Below, piece by piece: positions 6,431 to 12,129 of a DNA stretch of 12,129 bases. The notes beneath the pieces are model-generated. The model was not told the DNA's origin, ran no database searches, and saw only the letters and a list, made by a program, of their open reading frames with translations. The position numbers were made by a program, and so were the translations under genes. The stretch comes from CAYRVX01 sp964642165. Lineage in GTDB: Bacteria > Planctomycetota > Phycisphaerae > SM23-33. Every line of letters starts with the position of its first letter. Within the stretch, counting starts at the first letter, position 1. The stretch is from the NCBI GenBank assembly GCA_964642165.1, contig CAZXOC010000235.1, positions 1 to 12,129 on the forward strand, in the 5' to 3' direction.

Positions 6431-6438
6431 TCACCTCC
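6431..6438 (-). promoter_or_regulatory. Strong Shine-Dalgarno of the HNH gene
   Basis: On the minus strand this reads GGAGGTGA, an 8-base match to the 16S rRNA anti-Shine-Dalgarno, 7 nt before the ATG at 6423. It fixes the start and shows that the host uses classical Shine-Dalgarno initiation at some genes. Confidence 0.85.
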
Positions 6439-6492
6439 CTTCGCGCTTCAGCCGGCCGCTTTCCCTTCGCGGGCCGACAAACCACCACGTGT

Positions 6493-6520
6493 AGTATACC
6501 TGAAGGCCGGGAGGGTGCAA
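6493..6520 (-). promoter_or_regulatory. Predicted promoter of the HNH / small-protein operon
   Basis: On the minus strand the -35 is TTGCAC (6515-6520), the spacer is 16 nt, and the -10 is TATACT (6493-6498, 5 of 6), preceded by GG. The predicted transcript start at about 6486 gives a leader of about 63 nt carrying the strong Shine-Dalgarno. This AT-containing patch stands out in GC-rich DNA. Confidence 0.6.
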
Positions 6521-6580
6521 GGCAGCAGGCCTTTTCTTGACGCCCGGGCGAACCCCGCCCGTCTTCCGCCGAATCGCCTG

Positions 6581-6609
6581 TTGCCGGATCGGGCCCTTTC
6601 GGGTAGAAT
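6581..6609 (+). promoter_or_regulatory. Predicted promoter of the PAS hybrid kinase gene
   Basis: The -35 is TTGCCG (6581-6586, 4 of 6), the spacer is exactly 17 nt, and the -10 is TAGAAT (6604-6609, 5 of 6) preceded by GGG. It is the best promoter match in the window on this strand. It faces away from the HNH promoter, with 60 bp between the two -35 boxes. Transcription would begin near 6616, about 300 nt before the chosen kinase start. Confidence 0.6.
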
Positions 6610-6919
6610 ACCGCCGATCTGATTTCCCGTCTTCGGATGTGTGGCTGGTGCTATGGGCATCCTGCCAGAGAGGCCCAACGCGACGATCGGACGCGCAGCA
6701 GCCTGATCTATTTGAGGCTCGCTCGATTTCCTGACCAGGTGTTCGGCGTGGGCGCGGTCGGCCATGTGCATGTGCGGCCGTTCGCGGCGCGCTGTGCCGA
6801 GTCAGGTCCGCCACCACGGAAGGGCAAAGGGGCCTCCGTCGCCAGGGTGCTCTGTCGGTGCCCGCGCCGGCAGGGCAGGATCGCACCGCGAGGCACCGGA
6901 CCGAGAGGCACGCCATACG
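6610..6919 (+). other. Long leader region of the kinase gene, no convincing gene
   Basis: This 310-nt stretch between the predicted promoter and the kinase ATG holds no credible gene, although the kinase frame stays open back to an ATG at 6764. The distal part can fold: ACGGA(A)GG pairs with CCTCCGT (6816-6839), TGCCC with GGGCA (6859-6863 / 6873-6877), and alternatively CGGTGCC with GGCACCG (6856-6862 / 6892-6898). The last pairing ends 4 nt before the likely ribosome-binding sequence GAGAGG (6903-6908). I could not match it to a known riboswitch class. Confidence 0.35.
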
Positions 6920-9595
6920 ATGGCACGCCCGGGCGAGCCGACAGGGCGAACGTTGGGGGACTCGGGACCCCAGTCCCGGTCGCTGCTCGACAGCCTCAGC
7001 GACGCCCTGTTCATCCACGACCTGTCCGGCCGGTTCCTCGACGTCAACGCCGTGGCGTGTGAGCGCCTCGGCTATTCCCGGGCGGAGCTGCTGGGGCGTA
7101 CGCCGGCCGACATCAGCTCCCCTCCGCACGCGGAGCAGATGGCCTCGCGTATCGACGAGGTGTTTCGCAAGGGCGGCATGGTCTTCGAGACGGTCCACGT
7201 GTCGCGCGACGGGCGGGAGATCCCCACCGAGGTGAACAGCCGGGTGATCGAGCGCGAGGGGCAGCCCGCCATTCTCAGCGTCGCGCGGGACATCACGCAG
7301 CGTAAGCAGGCCGAGGACGCCCTGGGGCAGAGCGAGGAGAAGTACAGCAACCTGTTCCACGGGTCGAACGACGGCATCTTCATCCACGACCTGGACGGGG
7401 CCATCCTGGACGTGAACGAGAAGGCCCTCGACCAGTTCGGGTATGAGCGAAGCGAGATCCTGTCCCTGAAGATCACGGACCTCCATCCCCCCGAAGCGCT
7501 GGACGGATCCCGGAGGGCGTTCGAGGCCATCGCGCGGGGCGGCGTGGCGAACTTCGAGATCGACTTCCGGACCAAGAGCGGCGACGTGTTCCCCGCCGAG
7601 GTGTCCGCCAGCCTCTTCGAGGTCGCCGGCCGGAAGCTCATCCAGGGCATCGTGCGGGACATCACGGCCCGGAAGCAGGCGGAACGGGCGGTTCGCGACG
7701 CCGAGCACGAGAAGGAGACCATCCTCGAGAGCCTCGTGGAGCACGTGGTCCATCAGGACCCGGCCCTGAAGATCCTCTGGGCGAACCAGGCCGCGTGCGA
7801 GTCGGCCAACATGACCCGCGGGGAGCTGATCGGGCGGCACTGCTACGAGGTCTGGGCCTGTCGCGAAACGCCCTGCCCGGACTGCCCCGTCGCCCAGGCC
7901 ATGGAGACCGGGCGCCCGGCGGAGACGGAGAAGACGACGCCCGACGGGCGCGCGTGGTACATCCGGGGCTATCCCGTGCGGGATGCCGATGGGAAGATGA
8001 TCGGGGGGATCGAGGTCACCCTCGAGATCACGGACCGCAAGCAGGCCGAGCGGGAGCGCAGCGCCTCCGCCGAGCGCTACCGCCAGCTCTACGAAGGCAG
8101 CCGCGACGGCTACGGGCAGGTGGATCTCTCCGGGAGGATCGTCGCCTCCAACTCCGCGCTCTGGGACATGCTGGGCTACACCGAGGAGGAGCTGCGCCGC
8201 AAGACCTACGAGGACATCACGCCGCGGCGCTGGCACGCCGAGGAGGGGCGGATCCTGGACGAGCAGGTCCTCCGGCGGGGCTACTCCGACGTCTACGAGA
8301 AGGAGTACGTCCGCAAGGACGGCTCCGTCATCCCCGTGGAGATCCGGACCTACCTGCTGACGGACGCCTCGGGCGAGACGACGGGCATGTGGGCCTTCGT
8401 CCGCGACATCACCGAGCGCCGGCAGTTGGAGGAGCAGTTCCGCCAGGCGCAGAAGATGGAGGCGGTGGGGCGCCTGGCGGGCGGGATCGCCCACGACTTC
8501 AACAACCAGCTCACGGTCATCAAGGGCTACTGCGACCTGCTGCTGGCCGGCGGCGACGTGGGGCCCGTACGCGACGAGCTGGGGGAGATCCGCCAGGCCT
8601 GCGAGCGGTCCGAACGGCTGACCAACCAGCTCCTGGCCTTCAGCCGCAAGCAGGTCCTCCGCCCCGAGGTGACCGACCTCAACGAGGTCCTCATGGAGAT
8701 GTCCAACCCGCTGTCGCGGATGATCGGGGAGGACGTCGAGCTGTCGATCGTGGCCGATCCGTACCTGGGCAGCGTGCGGGTGGACCGCTCGCAGGTGCAG
8801 CAGGCGGTGATGAACCTGGCCGTCAACGCGCGGGATGCCATGCCCGCCGGCGGCAAGCTCGTCCTCGAGACGGCCAACGTCGAGCTCGGCGACGACTACG
8901 CGCGCCAGCACCCCGGCGCGTCGACCGGGCCGCACGTCATGCTCGCCGTCAGCGACACCGGAACGGGCATGGACGCCGAGACCACGCAGCGGATCTTCGA
9001 GCCCTTCTTCACCACCAAGGAGGTGGGCAAGGGCACCGGGCTGGGCCTGTCGATGGTCTACGGCTTCGTCCGCCAGAGCGGCGGGTCGACCTACGTCTAC
9101 AGCGAGCCCGGGCGCGGCACCACGCTGAAGGTGTACCTGCCCCGCGTCTTCGAGCCGGCCGAGCACCTCGCCCCCGCCGACGACGGGGACGTCCCCGGCG
9201 GCAGCGAGACCGTCCTGGTCGCCGAGGACGACGAGGTCGTCCGCCGCTTCCTCGTCCGGGCCCTGCGGACGTACGGCTACACCGTGCTGGAGGCCTGCAG
9301 CGCCCGGGAGGCCCTGTCCCTCGGGAGGGACTCCCCCGGCGACATCCACCTGCTCGTCGCCGACGTGATCATGCCCGCCGCGAGCGGCCCGGAGCTGGCC
9401 GAACGCCTCCAGGAGGCCCGCCCGGGGCTGAAGGTCCTCTTCGTCTCGGGCTACACCCGGGAGGCGACCGTCCAGCAGGGGGTGCTGCGGCCGGGCACGA
9501 ACCTGCTGAGCAAGCCGTTCGGCCCGGCGCAGTTGGCCCGGATGGTCCGCCGCGTCCTCGGCGAGGCCCCCGCGCCGGCGGGGGAGGACGACTAG
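6920..9595 (+). CDS. Hybrid sensor histidine kinase: four PAS domains, HisKA, HATPase, receiver
   Basis: An 891-residue cytoplasmic sensor kinase with no membrane segment or signal peptide. Domains in order are PAS 1 (19-128), PAS 2 (141-252), PAS 3 (264-376), PAS 4 (386-501), HisKA with phospho-acceptor H525 in AGGIAHDFNNQL, HATPase with N632/N636 (N box), DTGTGMD (679-685), EPFFTTK and GKGTGLGLS (704-711), then a receiver (about 763-880) with acidic pocket E769-D771, phospho-acceptor D815 in VADVIMP, S843 and K865. PAS 3 carries C308, C314, C319 and C322 (PCPDCP), which could bind a metal or respond to redox state. Phosphate is expected to move from H525 to D815. There is no output domain or adjacent response regulator, so the partner lies elsewhere. 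The ATG at 6920 is chosen because the upstream extension from 6764 is low-complexity and unlike PAS; GAGAGG lies 11 nt before it. Confidence 0.92.
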   Translation: MARPGEPTGRTLGDSGPQSRSLLDSLSDALFIHDLSGRFLDVNAVACERLGYSRAELLGRTPADISSPPHAEQMASRIDEVFRKGGMVFETVHVSRDGREIPTEVNSRVIEREGQPAILSVARDITQRKQAEDALGQSEEKYSNLFHGSNDGIFIHDLDGAILDVNEKALDQFGYERSEILSLKITDLHPPEALDGSRRAFEAIARGGVANFEIDFRTKSGDVFPAEVSASLFEVAGRKLIQGIVRDITARKQAERAVRDAEHEKETILESLVEHVVHQDPALKILWANQAACESANMTRGELIGRHCYEVWACRETPCPDCPVAQAMETGRPAETEKTTPDGRAWYIRGYPVRDADGKMIGGIEVTLEITDRKQAERERSASAERYRQLYEGSRDGYGQVDLSGRIVASNSALWDMLGYTEEELRRKTYEDITPRRWHAEEGRILDEQVLRRGYSDVYEKEYVRKDGSVIPVEIRTYLLTDASGETTGMWAFVRDITERRQLEEQFRQAQKMEAVGRLAGGIAHDFNNQLTVIKGYCDLLLAGGDVGPVRDELGEIRQACERSERLTNQLLAFSRKQVLRPEVTDLNEVLMEMSNPLSRMIGEDVELSIVADPYLGSVRVDRSQVQQAVMNLAVNARDAMPAGGKLVLETANVELGDDYARQHPGASTGPHVMLAVSDTGTGMDAETTQRIFEPFFTTKEVGKGTGLGLSMVYGFVRQSGGSTYVYSEPGRGTTLKVYLPRVFEPAEHLAPADDGDVPGGSETVLVAEDDEVVRRFLVRALRTYGYTVLEACSAREALSLGRDSPGDIHLLVADVIMPAASGPELAERLQEARPGLKVLFVSGYTREATVQQGVLRPGTNLLSKPFGPAQLARMVRRVLGEAPAPAGEDD

Positions 9596-9608
9596 GCCCC
9601 ACGGGGCC
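9595..9608 (+). terminator. Weak hairpin at the end of the kinase gene
   Basis: GGCCC (9595-9599) pairs with GGGCC (9604-9608) around a 4-nt loop, overlapping the last base of the kinase stop codon. The stem is short and has no T tract, so termination here is doubtful. The rest of 9596-9725 holds a -10-like element and the ambiguous start region of the sigma factor gene. Confidence 0.25.
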
Positions 9609-9661
9609 CTCCCGCCGGCGGTGCCGACGCCGCGCCGGGGCTCGCCTTGGGCGCCCCGGGC

Positions 9662-9672
9662 GGGTAGGATAT
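9662..9672 (+). promoter_or_regulatory. Possible -10 element of the sigma factor operon
   Basis: GGGTAGGATAT contains TAGGAT (9665-9670), 4 of 6 to TATAAT, with the same GGG lead as the kinase promoter at 6601-6609. No TTG-type -35 lies at 16-18 nt, so either the match is accidental or the promoter depends on an activator or another sigma factor. Transcription would begin near 9677. Confidence 0.35.
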
Positions 9673-9725
9673 CCCCCCTGACCGTGCCGGCCGTTCGAAA
9701 ACCACCTAACCTGTTGATCAACGCC

Positions 9726-10334
9726 GTGTCTGGACGAACAGAAGGCAAGGCCACCGGCGCGCCGGCCCCCGGCGACGCTGAGTTGGTACGCGCCGCGAGG
9801 CGAGGCGACCTGGGCGCCTTCGAGGTGCTCGTTGCCCGCTACCAGCGGCCGGCGACGGCGACGGCCTACCGCCTGCTGAGCAATCGAGAGGATGCCATGG
9901 ACGTCGTACAGGACGCATTCCTGAAGGCCTACGACAAGCTGACCTCGCTTTCCGAGCCGGGGCGCTTCGGTCCGTGGCTGCTGCGGATCGTCAGCAACCT
10001 CTCGCTGAACTTCCGCCGCGCCCGGGCCCTGCGGCGGATGGACTCGCTGGACGTCGGCGGCGAGGACGACGACTCCCAGGGGCGCCGCAGCCGCCCGGAC
10101 GTCCGAGCCGACGACCCCATGGCGATGGCCTCCGCCAAGGAAATGAGCGGGCTCCTGGCGAAGGCCATCGACGAGCTGCCCAACATGCAGCGCCAGGCCC
10201 TCGTGCTGTTCAGCATCGAGAAGATGCCGCAGAAGGACGTCGCCGACCTGCTCGGCTGCAGCGTCGAGGCGGTGAAGTGGCACGTCTTCGCCGCCCGGAA
10301 GAAACTCAAGGAACGCTTCAAGGACTACCTGTAA
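9726..10334 (+). CDS. RNA polymerase sigma factor, ECF-type sigma-70 family
   Basis: A 202-residue two-domain sigma factor that would direct RNA polymerase to a specific regulon. Sigma region 2 spans about 22-100, with AFEVLVARYQ, YRLLSNREDAMDVVQDAFLKAYDKL (2.2-2.3) and WLLRIVSNLSLNFRRA (2.4). A variable charged linker (about 101-138) follows. Sigma region 4 spans about 140-198, with ELPNMQRQALVLFSIEKM and the helix-turn-helix MPQKDVADLLGCSVEAVKWHVFAARKKLKERF. The start is uncertain because there is no in-frame ATG before region 2. I chose GTG at 9726; GTG at 9684 and TTG at 9714 are also in frame, and none has a clear Shine-Dalgarno. The anti-sigma gene follows after 14 nt. Confidence 0.93.
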   Translation: MSGRTEGKATGAPAPGDAELVRAARRGDLGAFEVLVARYQRPATATAYRLLSNREDAMDVVQDAFLKAYDKLTSLSEPGRFGPWLLRIVSNLSLNFRRARALRRMDSLDVGGEDDDSQGRRSRPDVRADDPMAMASAKEMSGLLAKAIDELPNMQRQALVLFSIEKMPQKDVADLLGCSVEAVKWHVFAARKKLKERFKDYL

Positions 10335-10348
10335 CCGCAGGTGATGCC

Positions 10349-10936
10349 ATGATCGAGCCACGGAACAAGGACCTGGAATACCGGCTCTGCCAGTACCTCG
10401 ACGGCCAGTTGAGCCGCCGGGAGCGCCTGGCCTTCGAGAAGCGCCTCCAGGCGAACGAGGCCTTGCGCGACACCCTCGGCGAGTACGCCGCGCTGGATCG
10501 GCACCTCGCCGAGCTGGCCGACACCGAGATCGAGGGCGTCGACTACGACCTCCAGCGGGCCGGAATCGTCGCCGCCGTCGAGAGAAAGGCCCTGCTGGCG
10601 CCGCGGCGCCGGCGGCTGATCTTTCGGCGCCCGCTGCTGTCCGCCCTGGCGGCCGCCGCGTCCATCCTGATCGTCGCCTCAGCGGCGTTGATCCTCTTCG
10701 GCCCGGCGACGCCGCCGGGTCCGCCCCTGGTCCAGGTCGAGCTCACGCCGGCGGCTCCGGCCCCCGTCGGGGCCCCCGAGATCGTCATGCACATGAAGCC
10801 GCCCAGCTTCGACGAGCTGCCGCTGCCGGCGGACGTCTCCCCGCTGCTGGACGCCCCGCGCGGGACGGTCGTCGTCTCCGTCAGCCCCCACGCCCTCTCC
10901 CCGGCGGTCCCCACGGAGTCCCTGATCGTTTACTGA
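10349..10936 (+). CDS. Single-pass membrane anti-sigma factor (predicted)
   Basis: A 195-residue protein with an N-terminal cytoplasmic region of anti-sigma type (YLDGQLSRRERLAFEKRLQ, 16-34, then ALRDTLGEYAALDRHLAEL), a basic segment (RRRR 86-89), one membrane helix (about 96-118) and a proline-rich outer tail of about 77 residues. The zinc-binding His/Cys motif of ZAS-type anti-sigma factors is absent; C14 is the only cysteine near it. By position (14 nt after the sigma gene) and topology it should hold the sigma factor at the membrane until a signal releases it. This role is inferred. The ATG at 10349 is preceded by AGGTGA (10339-10344). The outer tail (PPSFDELPLP ... SLIVY) matches no domain I know. 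Confidence 0.82.
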   Translation: MIEPRNKDLEYRLCQYLDGQLSRRERLAFEKRLQANEALRDTLGEYAALDRHLAELADTEIEGVDYDLQRAGIVAAVERKALLAPRRRRLIFRRPLLSALAAAASILIVASAALILFGPATPPGPPLVQVELTPAAPAPVGAPEIVMHMKPPSFDELPLPADVSPLLDAPRGTVVVSVSPHALSPAVPTESLIVY

Positions 10937-10976
10937 TACCGTGACAGGCCCATCCTCCGGATGCAGAAGCCATGAC

Positions 10977-10983
10977 AGGAGAT
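10977..10983 (+). promoter_or_regulatory. Ribosome-binding site of the STN-domain gene
   Basis: AGGAGAT stands just upstream of the ATG at 10989 (7 nt from the end of AGGAG) and decides that start. A small hairpin (CATCC-TCC-GGATG, 10951-10963) lies before it in the 52-nt gap; it is too weak to call a terminator. Confidence 0.7.
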
Positions 10984-10988
10984 ACCCG

Positions 10989-12129
10989 ATGAACCGAGCT
11001 GCCGTCGCGTGTGCGGCCGCCGTTCTGTCCGCGATCACTTCGGACGTCCTCGGCGCCGGGCCGGGCAGCGCCCGGCTGCAACTGGCCCTCGACAAGCCCG
11101 TCGAGCTCCAGGTCACCGACACGCCGATCGCCGAAGTCTTCCGCCGCCTGACCCAGTTGAGCGGCGCGAAGTTCCTCATCGGCCCGGACCTCTACGAGTG
11201 CCTGCCCTACGGCGAGCTGACCCAGTTGGACGTTCGGCTCAAGAACGTCACCCTCCGCAAGGCCCTCTCGCCGATGCTCGCCCAGCAGGCCATGGACTGG
11301 GTCATCGAGTCCGACGCCGTGCGGATCGTCCCCGCCCCGGCGCTGGCGCGAATGACCGGCCGCGCCACCCGCGAGGAGCTGGAGATCCTCGGGCGGATCC
11401 ACTCGGCGACGGTGCAGCCGACCAAGACCGCCGGCAGCGTCGTCGAGCAGCTTCGCAAGCTCACGGGCAAGCCGAAGATCGAGCTGGTTTTCCACGGGAT
11501 GGACGTGGACCAGGACGCCGCCGTGAAGCGGGCCGAGCGCGTCCTTCCCGCCACGCCCGCCGTCTGGCTCGACATGCTCTGCCACGGCCAGGACTGGACC
11601 TGGCTGCTCGCCGGCGAGCGCGTCGTGATCGTGGAGAAGAAGGCCCAGGTCCGCCGGCAGCTCCAGCGCGAGGTCTCCCTGCGCTACGAGAACGCCGAGC
11701 TCGTCACCGTCCTGCTGGACCTGGCGCGCAAGGCCCGGCTGCAGCTCAACATGGATCCGGGCGTGATGGAGTACCTGCCCCTGGAGACGCGCAACAACTT
11801 CAACCTGGTCATGTGCGAGGCGACCGTCGACCAGGCCCTGAAGGTCATCAGCGGGGCCACCGGGCTCGTCTTCGTCCACGAGACGGACGGCATCCGCGTC
11901 GAGGCCTCCCCGCGGCTCAAGGACAAGACCGTCTCCCCCGCGGAGCTCCTCCGCAAGCGGACCCCCTTCTACCTGAAGAAGACCATCGTCCTGCCCGACG
12001 GCTCGACGATCGACCTGCTCCTCCGCGCCGACGGCCTGCCCAAGGACGTCCAGGAAGCCATCCAGAAGGAGCGGGACAAGCTCTTCGGCCTGCTCATCCG
12101 GAAGTACCGCCGGACGACGCAGCCGAGCC
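10989..12129 (+). CDS. Exported protein with three tandem STN/secretin-N-like domains (3' partial)
   Basis: The frame runs open to the window edge (380 codons) and continues beyond it. Residues 1-23 look like a signal peptide (MNRAAVACAAAVLSA ... LGA). Three repeats of about 80 residues follow. Repeat 1 (36-115) reads VELQVTDTPIAEVFRRLTQL ... LDVRLKNVTLRKAL ... WVIESDAVRIVP. Repeat 2 (136-217) is more diverged (SVVEQLRKLTG ... WTWLLAGERVVIVEK). Repeat 3 (226-306) reads VSLRYENAELVTVLLDLARK ... FNLVMCEATVDQALKVISGATGLVFVHETDGIRVE. Each has the beta-alpha-beta-beta-alpha-beta pattern of the short N-domains found at the N-terminus of secretins and TonB receptors. Residues 307-380 are charged and unlike a secretin pore. 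Its place after sigma and anti-sigma genes suggests a periplasmic partner or target of that switch, which is inference. Confidence 0.8.
   Translation, partial: MNRAAVACAAAVLSAITSDVLGAGPGSARLQLALDKPVELQVTDTPIAEVFRRLTQLSGAKFLIGPDLYECLPYGELTQLDVRLKNVTLRKALSPMLAQQAMDWVIESDAVRIVPAPALARMTGRATREELEILGRIHSATVQPTKTAGSVVEQLRKLTGKPKIELVFHGMDVDQDAAVKRAERVLPATPAVWLDMLCHGQDWTWLLAGERVVIVEKKAQVRRQLQREVSLRYENAELVTVLLDLARKARLQLNMDPGVMEYLPLETRNNFNLVMCEATVDQALKVISGATGLVFVHETDGIRVEASPRLKDKTVSPAELLRKRTPFYLKKTIVLPDGSTIDLLLRADGLPKDVQEAIQKERDKLFGLLIRKYRRTTQPS

Noticed and set aside
6519..6538. Small hairpin AAGGC-AGCAG-GCCTT followed by TTCTT, like a mini terminator on the plus strand
   Set aside because: The stem is only 5 bp and no rightward gene ends upstream; it lies at the -35 of the HNH promoter and is probably chance.
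6810..6880. Possible cyclic-di-GMP (GEMM) riboswitch because of AGGGCAAA followed by GCCTCCG
   Set aside because: The similarity is limited to short words. The conserved order of core elements and the second stem of GEMM cannot be laid out here, so it is kept only as an unclassified structured leader.
6431..9754. A 1107-codon open frame on the minus strand across the kinase gene
   Set aside because: It is antisense to an unmistakable PAS/HisKA/HATPase/receiver protein. Long antisense frames are expected when GC at third positions is very high, and its residues (Gly, Ala, Val, Leu, Asp repeats) match no domain.
10951..10963. Hairpin CATCC-TCC-GGATG as a terminator between the anti-sigma and STN genes
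   Set aside because: Five base pairs, a 3-nt loop and no T run are too weak, and the STN gene has a good ribosome-binding site but no promoter of its own that I can see, so read-through is more likely.

Overview
This is a very GC-rich bacterial chromosomal window with strong G/C preference at third codon positions. It is a mosaic of housekeeping and signalling genes on both strands, with no tRNA, rRNA, IS element, phage gene or CRISPR array that I can see. The best phylogenetic hint is the HNH protein at 5788-6423, which resembles a long HNH family I associate with Planctomycetota. The ECF sigma / membrane anti-sigma / secretin-N-domain operon fits that phylum too. I call it a probable Planctomycetota bacterium, perhaps Phycisphaerae-like, with moderate confidence. 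The pyruvate:ferredoxin oxidoreductase fragment implies anaerobic or facultatively anaerobic pyruvate metabolism.

Layout. (1) 1-947 (+): C-terminal part of nifJ, entering from the left and closed by a strong hairpin terminator (976-1008). (2) 1045-2292 (+): a two-gene unit, a class III Sir2 deacylase (cobB-like) followed after 3 nt by a Mut7-C PIN-like RNase with a zinc ribbon; its promoter abuts the nifJ terminator. (3) 2375-5046 (-): a secreted glycoside hydrolase-like TIM-barrel protein upstream of a Gfo/Idh/MocA sugar oxidoreductase, together suggesting carbohydrate use. (4) 5234-5431 (+): a 65-aa MqsA/YgiT-like antitoxin with no recognisable toxin and a degenerate zinc knuckle. (5) 5625-6423 (-): HNH endonuclease-family protein followed by an unlisted 37-aa single-span membrane protein with an excellent ribosome-binding site. 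(6) 6920-9595 (+): cytosolic hybrid histidine kinase with four PAS domains, HisKA, HATPase and a receiver, preceded by a good promoter and a leader of about 300 nt. (7) 9726-12129 (+): ECF-type sigma factor, single-pass anti-sigma factor, and a secretory-signal protein with three tandem STN-like domains that runs off the right edge.

The genes do not form one system. They are separate transcription units, several with promoters legible by eye. Two units (sirtuin and glycoside hydrolase) have a TTG-17-nt-TAnnnT promoter placing the predicted transcript start within a few nucleotides of the start codon and no Shine-Dalgarno, so they look leaderless or nearly so. Other genes here carry textbook Shine-Dalgarno sequences. 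The least described items are the 37-aa membrane protein beside the HNH gene, the triple-STN protein in the sigma/anti-sigma operon, and the structured leader of the PAS kinase.
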